28,790 bases of DNA, taken from the NCBI RefSeq assembly GCF_041432775.1, contig NZ_JAPWAG010000029.1:1-28790 (forward strand), given 5' to 3'. The notes under the pieces are model-generated. The model was not told where the DNA came from and did no database searches. It was given only the letters and a program-made list of their open reading frames with translations. The position numbers and the translations under genes were made by a program. Positions 23,944 to 28,790 of this stretch are shown piece by piece. The stretch's first letter is position 1. Every line of letters starts with the position of its first letter. The stretch is from Pauljensenia sp902373545 (lineage in GTDB: Bacteria > Actinomycetota > Actinomycetes > Actinomycetales > Actinomycetaceae).

Positions 23944-23975
23944 GAAAAGCCCCGGGGAACTTTTCGTTCCTCGGG
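23944..23975 (-). terminator. Terminator after rpmG
   Basis: CCCGAGGAAC and GTTCCCCGGG pair with one mismatch around a short loop, followed on the minus strand by GCTTTTCTG. It lies 19 bp beyond the rpmG stop and closes the tRNA-rpmG transcript. Confidence 0.8.
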
Positions 23976-23993
23976 ACTCTTACTGTGAAACCG

Positions 23994-24164
23994 TCAGCGG
24001 GTCTCGCGGTGCGCCGTCGACTTGTGGCAGCGCGGGCAGTACTTCGCCAGTTCGAGACGATCCGGCGTGTTACGACGGTTCTTCTTGGTGATGTAGTTGC
24101 GCTCCTTGCACTCCGAGCAGGCCAGAGTGATCTTGGGGCGAACGTCCTGAGACTTGCTTGCCAC
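23994..24164 (-). CDS. rpmG: Ribosomal protein L33 (zinc-binding type)
   Basis: A 56-residue basic protein starts with GTG at 24164 (VASKSQDVRPKITLACSECK) and ends HKSTAHRETR. It carries two CxxC pairs (CSEC and CPRC), so it is the zinc-containing form of L33; many actinobacteria also carry a Cys-less paralogue used in zinc starvation. The conserved RNYITKKNRRNTPDRLELAK is present. AGGGAAACAACC before the GTG supplies a ribosome-binding site. The gene follows tRNA-Met by 54 bp and is probably cotranscribed with the tRNAs. Confidence 0.95.
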   Translation of the reverse strand: MASKSQDVRPKITLACSECKERNYITKKNRRNTPDRLELAKYCPRCHKSTAHRETR

Positions 24165-24218
24165 GGTTGTTTCCCTCGCTTTGTTTCGTCGCTCCTGCGA
24201 CCTGTCGAATAAAGAGTT

Positions 24219-24294
24219 GGTAGCGGGGGCGGGGCTCGAACCCGCGACCTCACGATTATGAGTCGTGCGCTCTGACCAGCTGAGCTACCCCGCC
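24219..24294 (-). tRNA. tRNA-Met (CAT), elongator type
   Basis: The minus-strand cloverleaf has anticodon loop CTCATAA (anticodon CAT), T-loop GGTTCGAGCCC and an acceptor closed by a G1-U72 wobble, with discriminator A and an encoded CCA (24219-24221). Pairing at position 1-72 is unlike an initiator with its C1-A72 mismatch, so the elongator is favoured. Confidence 0.92.
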
Positions 24295-24321
24295 GCCGGA
24301 AGCGGAAGAATCCGCGACCGG

Positions 24322-24394
24322 AGCCCCGAAAGGGAATCGAACCCTTGACCTTCTCCTTACCATGGAGACGCTCTGCCTACTGAGCTATCGGGGC
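24322..24394 (-). tRNA. tRNA-Thr (GGT)
   Basis: The acceptor GCCCCGA/TCGGGGC, anticodon stem TCTCC/GGAGA and loop ATGGTAA give anticodon GGT. The T-loop is GGTTCGATTCC. The discriminator is T and CCA is not encoded. It lies 27 bp upstream of tRNA-Met. Confidence 0.94.
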
Positions 24395-24484
24395 AACGCC
24401 GAGAAGCTTACCTCAACTCCGACCGCCGAAGCAAACCCGGAACCTGAGAAGCACCTCACAGGCGTACTCACTGAAACCAGCGAG

Positions 24485-24569
24485 TGGTGGCAGGTGAGGG
24501 ATTCGAACCCCCGAAGCACGAAGCGTCTGATTTACAGTCAGATCCATTTGGCCGCTTTGGTAACCTGCC
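24485..24569 (-). tRNA. tRNA-Tyr (GTA)
   Basis: This is an 85-nt class II tRNA with a long variable arm (CGCTTCGTGCTTCGG region), anticodon loop CTGTAAA (anticodon GTA), T-loop GGTTCGAATCC and encoded CCA (24485-24487). It is first in the Tyr-Thr-Met-rpmG cluster. Confidence 0.94.
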
Positions 24570-24621
24570 TTTGCGCCGCTCTCGCGGTGCCGTGAAAGAA
24601 TAGCATTAAAATGATCCCGAG

Positions 24622-24645
24622 CGCCAATCGAAACTTTGATTGGCG
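24622..24645. promoter_or_regulatory. Inverted repeat between the tRNA-Tyr and yajQ transcripts
   Basis: CGCCAATC and GATTGGCG form a perfect 8-bp inverted repeat with an 8-nt spacer, 11 bp upstream of the yajQ ribosome-binding site. A -10-like TAAAAT (24607-24612) precedes it on the plus strand. On the minus strand TTGGCG in the left arm could serve as a -35 for the tRNA cluster. It may be an operator or a 5' UTR hairpin. Confidence 0.4.
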
Positions 24646-24669
24646 GAATTCCAACGAAAGGTGCCCCTC

Positions 24670-25173
24670 ATGGCAGACTCCTCCTTCGACGTTGTCTCCA
24701 AGCTTGACCGCCAGGAGGTCGACAACGCCGTCAACCAGACCGCCAAGGAGATCGCCAACCGCTACGACTTCCGCGGCGTCGACGCCGCCATCACCCTCAG
24801 CGGCGACACAATCGCGATGGAAGCCAACTCCGCCTCCCGCGTCATGGCCATCCTCGACGTCTTGCAGTCCAAGCTGATCCGCCGCGGCCTGTCCCTGAAG
24901 GTTCTGGACTACAAGGATCGCGAACCCAAGGCCTCCGGCAAGCTCTTCAAGCTGGCATGCCCCCTCAAGGAAGGCATCCCCCAGGACACCGCCAAGAAGA
25001 TCTCCAAGCTGATCCGCGACGAAGGCCCGAAGGGCGTCAAGGCCCAGATTCAGGGTGACGAACTTCGCGTTTCTTCGAAGTCGCGCGACGACCTCCAGGC
25101 CGTCATCGCCCTGCTCAAGGGCCCCAAGGGCGAGGAACTGGACGTCGCCCTCCAGTTCGTGAACTACCGCTGA
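24670..25173 (+). CDS. YajQ family nucleotide-binding protein
   Basis: The 167-residue protein (MADSSFDVVSKLDRQEVDNA) shows the YajQ/DUF520 pattern, with ANRYDFRGVDA, GLSLKVLDYKDREPKASG and the C-terminal VALQFVNYR. The family has a two-ferredoxin-fold structure, binds nucleotides, and in some bacteria binds cyclic di-GMP to regulate virulence genes; the role here is unknown. The ATG at 24670 has AAAGG 8 nt upstream. It is monocistronic, with a strong terminator after it. Confidence 0.95.
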   Translation: MADSSFDVVSKLDRQEVDNAVNQTAKEIANRYDFRGVDAAITLSGDTIAMEANSASRVMAILDVLQSKLIRRGLSLKVLDYKDREPKASGKLFKLACPLKEGIPQDTAKKISKLIRDEGPKGVKAQIQGDELRVSSKSRDDLQAVIALLKGPKGEELDVALQFVNYR

Positions 25174-25188
25174 TCACGTTTCGCAGCT

Positions 25189-25229
25189 GTGGCGTGGCGG
25201 CCCACACCGGGCCGCCCCGCCACATTTTT
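25189..25229 (+). terminator. Terminator after yajQ
   Basis: GTGGCGTGGCGGCCC pairs with GGGCCGCCCCGCCAC (one mismatch) around a 5-nt loop, followed by ATTTTTG. This is a strong intrinsic terminator. Confidence 0.9.
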
Positions 25230-25288
25230 GTTGCCCATTCCACTCAATGTCCGCCGCTGAGGCACAGGGGGCGGAGGGGACGACGATC

Positions 25289-25366
25289 GGCAAGCACCCG
25301 GACAGCGCCCGGACAGCGCCCGGCAAGCACCCGGACAACACCCGGACAGCGCCCGGCAAGCGGACA
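25289..25366. repeat. 11-bp tandem repeat with 33-bp higher-order period
   Basis: Units GGCAAGCACCC, GGACAGCGCCC, GGACAGCGCCC are followed by GGCAAGCACCC, GGACAACACCC, GGACAGCGCCC and a partial third set. The basic period is 11 bp and the pattern repeats every 33 bp. It lies just beyond the htpX stop codon (25377). Confidence 0.9.
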
Positions 25367-25376
25367 GCAAGCCGCC

Positions 25377-26267
25377 TCAGTAGCCCGCGATCTTCTCCAG
25401 GCGCGCGATGCGCTGATCCATCGGCGGGTGCGTGGAGAACATGCGGGCCAGGGACTCGCCGCGGAACGGGTTGGCTATCATCATCGCCGCGACGTTACGC
25501 GTGGACGGCGTGTCCGCCATCGGACGACGGTCGGTCGTCATCTCGAGCTTGCGCAGCGCGGAGGCCAAAGCGAGGGGATCCTGCGTGAGCATCGCGCCGT
25601 CCTCGTCCGCATCGAATTCGCGGGTGCGGGAGATAGAGAACTGGATGAGCGTCGCGGCAATCGGCGCCAGGATACTCATGGCAAGAATCCCGATGATCCC
25701 GAAGAGCCCCGATCCGCCGCCCTCCTCGTCGCGTCGTCCGGAAACGCCAAAGAACATGAGGAACTGAGCAACGGACGTGATGACACCGCCCATTGCGGCC
25801 GCCACCGAAGAGGTGAGGATGTCGCGGTTGTACACGTGCATCAGCTCATGCCCGAGGACTCCGCGCAGCTCGCGCTCATTCAGGATCGCCAGGATGCCCT
25901 CGGTACAGCACACAGCCGCATGCTCGGGGTCGCGGCCCGTCGCGAACGCATTGGGCGTCATCGTCGGGGCGACCCAGATGAGCGGCATCGGTTGGCCCGC
26001 GCGCTCGGACAGCTCGCGCACGATCGCGTACAGCTCGGGGCGCTCCAGCTCACTCACCGGATAGGCGTTCATCGAACGCAGCGCCAACGACGCAGAGTTC
26101 CAGTACGCGTACGCGGTCTGCGCCAGCCCAATACCCGCAAAGAGCAGGATCCAGAACGCCTGCCCCGTGCCGCGCGATACAAGTGCCCCAATGCACACCA
26201 GCAACGCCCACATGCCGCCCAGCAACAGGGTCGTCTTGAGGCCATTGTGATAGTTGCGCTGAGCCAT
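25377..26267 (-). CDS. htpX: Membrane zinc metalloprotease HtpX
   Basis: The 296-residue M48 protease has two N-terminal membrane helices (about 11-30 and 37-57), the zinc motif HELMH (His140, Glu141, His144), two further hydrophobic segments (about 151-175 and 187-210) and the third ligand Glu217 in SRTREFDADEDG. It degrades damaged membrane proteins. The ATG at 26267 is where homology starts. No ribosome-binding site is visible, and a -10-like TAGGAT lies 7 bp upstream, so a leaderless transcript is likely. The in-frame extension to 26372 is not supported. Confidence 0.95.
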   Translation of the reverse strand: MAQRNYHNGLKTTLLLGGMWALLVCIGALVSRGTGQAFWILLFAGIGLAQTAYAYWNSASLALRSMNAYPVSELERPELYAIVRELSERAGQPMPLIWVAPTMTPNAFATGRDPEHAAVCCTEGILAILNERELRGVLGHELMHVYNRDILTSSVAAAMGGVITSVAQFLMFFGVSGRRDEEGGGSGLFGIIGILAMSILAPIAATLIQFSISRTREFDADEDGAMLTQDPLALASALRKLEMTTDRRPMADTPSTRNVAAMMIANPFRGESLARMFSTHPPMDQRIARLEKIAGY

Positions 26268-26489
26268 GCAGGTGATCCTAAAGAGGTTATCTGGGAAGCA
26301 CCTGAAAACCAGCCGAGTCACCGGTGGGAATTCGCGCGGAATCCCCCGGTCAGGGACGAGGCCGTGGCTCACCTCCGCTCAGTGGCTCTGTCCCGCCGCG
26401 GCTGGCACGCGCGGCTACGACTTGCACACAACATTCCGCCGTCCCCCATGGCTCACCGGCGAGGCCGCCACCCACTCCCCCACACGCGA
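26268..26489. other. Spacer between htpX and the fprA terminator
   Basis: This is non-coding as far as can be seen. It contains the htpX -10-like TAGGAT (minus strand, plus 26273-26278) and one GACGAGGCCGTGGC word. Open frames overlap without recognisable domains. Confidence 0.5.
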
Positions 26490-26527
26490 ACGAGGCCGCA
26501 GCCGGAAAACCCGGCCACGGCCTCGTC
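26490..26527 (-). terminator. Terminator-like hairpin after fprA
   Basis: ACGAGGCCG and CGGCCTCGT enclose an inner GCCGG/CCGGC stem, 17 bp past the fprA stop. There is no clear T tract downstream on the minus strand. Confidence 0.5.
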
Positions 26528-26543
26528 ACTGAAAGGAAACGAC

Positions 26544-28055
26544 TCAGTTACGTCGTCCCGGACCCGTGTAGTCGTCGAAACGTTCGGGGGCGGTGGGCAC
26601 GCCCATCTCGCCCATCTCGCCGATCAGGTCGGCGGAGGCAGCATCCACCTCGGCACCGCGCGAGATGTCGGTCATGACGCGGCGGGACACGACCTTGACG
26701 CGCTCGCGCGTGCCGCGACCGCCCGGAAGCTCGCCGTAGTCCTCGCCCAGAGCCTGCTCGTACGCATCCAGCAGCTCCCAGCCCTCCCACGTCGTGAACT
26801 CGACGCCGCGGGACTCCAGGAGGGCCACCATGGCCTCGTGCCCCACCTCGGCAGTGTTCGCGTGCAGACGACCCTCGTTCGCGTCCTCCACGAGGTGCGT
26901 GATCGTCTGCTGCGCGTCCGACTTGGTCGAGCCGATGAGGCCGACGGGGCCGCGCTTGATCCAGCCGGTCGCGTACACACCGGGGATGACGGCGGCGTTT
27001 TCGTCCTTCGTGGTCTCGCCTTCGATGACGCGCCCCTCCACGTTCGGCACGACGCCGGCGCGCGTGTCGAAGGGCAGGCCCGGGATCGGCGACGAGTAGT
27101 AGCCCACCGCGCGGTAGACCGCCTGGACCGGCCACGTCGTGATGACGCCCGTGCCCGACACCGAGCCGTCGCCGTTCAGGGCCGTGCGCTCAGTGCGCAG
27201 CGCCTTCACGTGACCGTCCTCGTCGGCGACGATCTCGACCGGGGCCTGGAACAGGTGAATGTGGATGCGACGCGACGCCGTGTGCTCCTCGGGGTCCGCC
27301 ATCGCGTAGTTCGTCAGCGTCTTCACGACCTGACGCTGCTGGTTCGACGCGCGCAGCGCCTCCTCCGAACCCTCATCGAAGTCGAAGTCTTCCTCGGAAA
27401 CGATGACATCCACGTCCGGCACCTTGCCGAGCTCGCGCAGCTCCAGCGGCGTGAACTTCACCTGCGCGGGGCCGCGGCGGCCGAACACGTGAACGTCGGT
27501 GATCGGGTTGTCAGCCAGGGCCTCGGCGACGTTGGCGGGAACCTCGGTCTTGAGCATGTCCTCGGCGTGCTTGGCCAGGACTCGCGACACGTCGAGCGCC
27601 ACGTTGCCGACGCCCAGGACCGCCACCTCGCGGGCCTTCAGCGGCCACGTGCGCGGGTAATCCGGGTTGCCGTCGTACCAGGACACGAAGTCCGCGGCGC
27701 CGTAGGACTCGGGCAGGTCCACGCCCGGAATGTCGAGCGGGTGATCGCGGTCAGCGCCCGTCGCGATAATGATCGCGTCGTAGTGGTCACGCAGATCGTC
27801 GATCGTGACATCTCGGCCAACCTCAACGTTGCCGAGCAGGCGAATGTCGCCACGCTGGAGGATCTTGTACAGGGCGACGATGATCTGCTTGATGCGCGGG
27901 TGGTCGGGCGCCACGCCGTAGCGCACGAGCCCGTACGGCGCGGGAAGCCGCTCAAACAGGTCGATATTCACCTCGAGTCCCGACTTCGACAAAATGTCCG
28001 ACGCGTAGATGCCAGCGGGACCGGCGCCGATGACGGCAACGTTGAGCGGTGCCAA
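26544..28055 (-). CDS. fprA: Ferredoxin/flavodoxin-NADP+ reductase, adrenodoxin-reductase type (FprA-like)
   Basis: The 503-residue FAD protein has the N-terminal FAD motif VAVIGAGPAGIYASDIL (residues 6-22), LPAPYGLVRYGVAPDHP, the NADP motif VLGVGNVALDVSRVL, and the C-terminal ATGWIKRGPVGLIGSTKSDA that closes over the flavin. It matches the adrenodoxin-reductase/FprA family, which moves electrons between NADPH and ferredoxins, for example for P450 or iron-sulfur metabolism. The start is TTG at 28055 with AAGGAGAA 7 nt upstream. The product is slightly longer than mycobacterial FprA. It is monocistronic. Confidence 0.94.
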   Translation of the reverse strand: MAPLNVAVIGAGPAGIYASDILSKSGLEVNIDLFERLPAPYGLVRYGVAPDHPRIKQIIVALYKILQRGDIRLLGNVEVGRDVTIDDLRDHYDAIIIATGADRDHPLDIPGVDLPESYGAADFVSWYDGNPDYPRTWPLKAREVAVLGVGNVALDVSRVLAKHAEDMLKTEVPANVAEALADNPITDVHVFGRRGPAQVKFTPLELRELGKVPDVDVIVSEEDFDFDEGSEEALRASNQQRQVVKTLTNYAMADPEEHTASRRIHIHLFQAPVEIVADEDGHVKALRTERTALNGDGSVSGTGVITTWPVQAVYRAVGYYSSPIPGLPFDTRAGVVPNVEGRVIEGETTKDENAAVIPGVYATGWIKRGPVGLIGSTKSDAQQTITHLVEDANEGRLHANTAEVGHEAMVALLESRGVEFTTWEGWELLDAYEQALGEDYGELPGGRGTRERVKVVSRRVMTDISRGAEVDAASADLIGEMGEMGVPTAPERFDDYTGPGRRN

Positions 28056-28119
28056 GCGAGTTCTCCTTTTTCGTGACCGCGCGCGTTTGCGCGCACCTGG
28101 GCACCAAGTCTAGCGCCCC

Positions 28120-28513
28120 TGCGGCAAGGTGAACCTCAGCTGAGACGGCAAACACAGCCATCGGCGCGTCACTTCGGGGGACGAGGCCTGGGCTGAGCCG
28201 TGCGCAGCTGCGCTGTCTGCGGGAACGCGTGGAGAGGCTGCGGAGGTCTTGAAGGCGGAAGTGTCTGGGTGTGAGGGGTGTCGGCGGCGGTGCCTGGTGT
28301 ATTTTCCGTTCGTCGGCCGAACATGTTGGGTCCGATTCCCCCGGACGCGGCCGGAGCACGCCGAAAGTGGTCGAGCCGCGTCATGAACCCCGTGCTCAGC
28401 ACGCAGTCGCCCTAGCCCGCAGCGCGAAACCCGGGCCACGAGCGAAACCGAGCGCGCATCTCATCCGAATGCGCCCCACATTCCACCCACGCCGCGACAC
28501 CTCACGCCCCACT
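28120..28513. other. Non-coding stretch upstream of fprA
   Basis: No convincing gene is seen; frames on both strands are short, overlapping and without domains. The stretch is moderately GC-rich and holds no clear terminator or tRNA. Confidence 0.5.
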
Positions 28514-28590
28514 TGCCCACAGTGCAGTCCACCTCGGCTACAACAGCCCATTTTCACCAGTTCTCACCAAAGTGGACGACGGTTTGAGCA
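28514..28590. repeat. Inverted-repeat family 2, copy III
   Basis: Left arm TGCCCACAGTGCAGTCCACC(TC) and right arm AAAGTGGACGACGGTTTGAG(CA) are imperfect complements. Reversed, the element aligns with copies I and II about 10 kb away, including the AACCGT arm variant and the CAGTCCAC core. Confidence 0.8.
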
Positions 28591-28629
28591 GCAACCCAAC
28601 GACTCACCGCCAACTCAGAGGCCAAACAT

Positions 28630-28704
28630 GGGGGTTTTGCGACCATAGGCCCCCGACACGCCGGCGACACGCCGCCCGAAGCCTCCTATGGTCGCAATTC
28701 CCCC
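28630..28704. repeat. Inverted repeat with 20-bp arms
   Basis: GGGGGTTTTGCGACCATAGG and CCTATGGTCGCAATTCCCCC are complementary at 18 of 20 positions around a 35-bp GC-rich centre. It appears only once in the window. Its form recalls the MITE-like family but the sequence is different. Confidence 0.75.
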
Positions 28705-28790
28705 CGCTCGCACACTTAGACCCACCTCAAACACAACCACATCGACAGAGATACCCTCAACACTGGATACCTCCGCACCCTGTCAAGTCC

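Noticed and set aside
25194..28076. 960-residue plus-strand frame
   Set aside because: It is antisense to htpX and fprA, both of which have clear motifs and starts; its Arg/His/Val-rich composition is typical of a shadow frame.

Overview
The window looks like chromosome from a high-GC actinomycete, most likely Actinomycetaceae (Actinomyces/Schaalia-like). This rests on base composition, frequent GTG/TTG starts, several leaderless-looking promoters, the tRNA-Trp-secE-nusG-rplK-rplA order, an FprA-type ferredoxin reductase and ECF transporter parts. The genus is an inference from gene style, not from a database match.

Layout. 1-1360: tRNA-Asn with its own promoter and terminator, then a MerR/TipAS-like regulator bracketed by two identically built 19-bp-period repeat arrays. 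1361-2425: no convincing gene; a degenerate MITE-like element and GC-rich direct repeats. 2426-3600: rplJ-rplL with a promoter, an L10-leader-like 5' region and an attenuator hairpin. 3812-10216: a tightly overlapped five-gene operon (ECF S, T and double-ATPase subunits plus two half-size ABC ATPase/permeases). 10341-13096: rplA, rplK, nusG, secE and tRNA-Trp on the minus strand. 13225-16325: plus-strand operon of a class I aminotransferase, a monoglyceride-lipase-like hydrolase and an adenosine-deaminase-family enzyme. 16326-19250: repeat-dense island holding an XRE-MNT / HEPN toxin-antitoxin pair with a perfect 20-bp operator palindrome, three more 19-bp arrays, four near-identical 106-bp MITE-like elements and two members of another inverted-repeat family. 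19257-21626: murB, whose last codons are tandemly repeated behind its stop, and a zinc-free-type alcohol-dehydrogenase/quinone-oxidoreductase. 21747-22382: MFS transporter remnant beside an IS3-type orfA. 22539-23909: a FadR/GntR regulator and a frameshifted sialidase-like remnant. 23944-24569: rpmG with tRNA-Met, tRNA-Thr and tRNA-Tyr upstream. 24670-28055: yajQ, htpX and fprA. 28120-28790: non-coding, with two inverted repeats.

The housekeeping blocks are ordinary. The accessory interest lies in (i) the repeat system: five dyad-symmetric arrays of a 10-bp motif with an invariant 19-bp period and invariant centre, two around the MerR gene and three beside the toxin-antitoxin module, interleaved with 106-bp MITE-like elements; and (ii) the ECF plus heterodimeric ABC operon lying between rplKA and rplJL, behind a promoter that overlaps a palindrome. 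The best candidate for an undescribed system is the array/MITE/toxin-antitoxin island, but its function is not shown by sequence alone.
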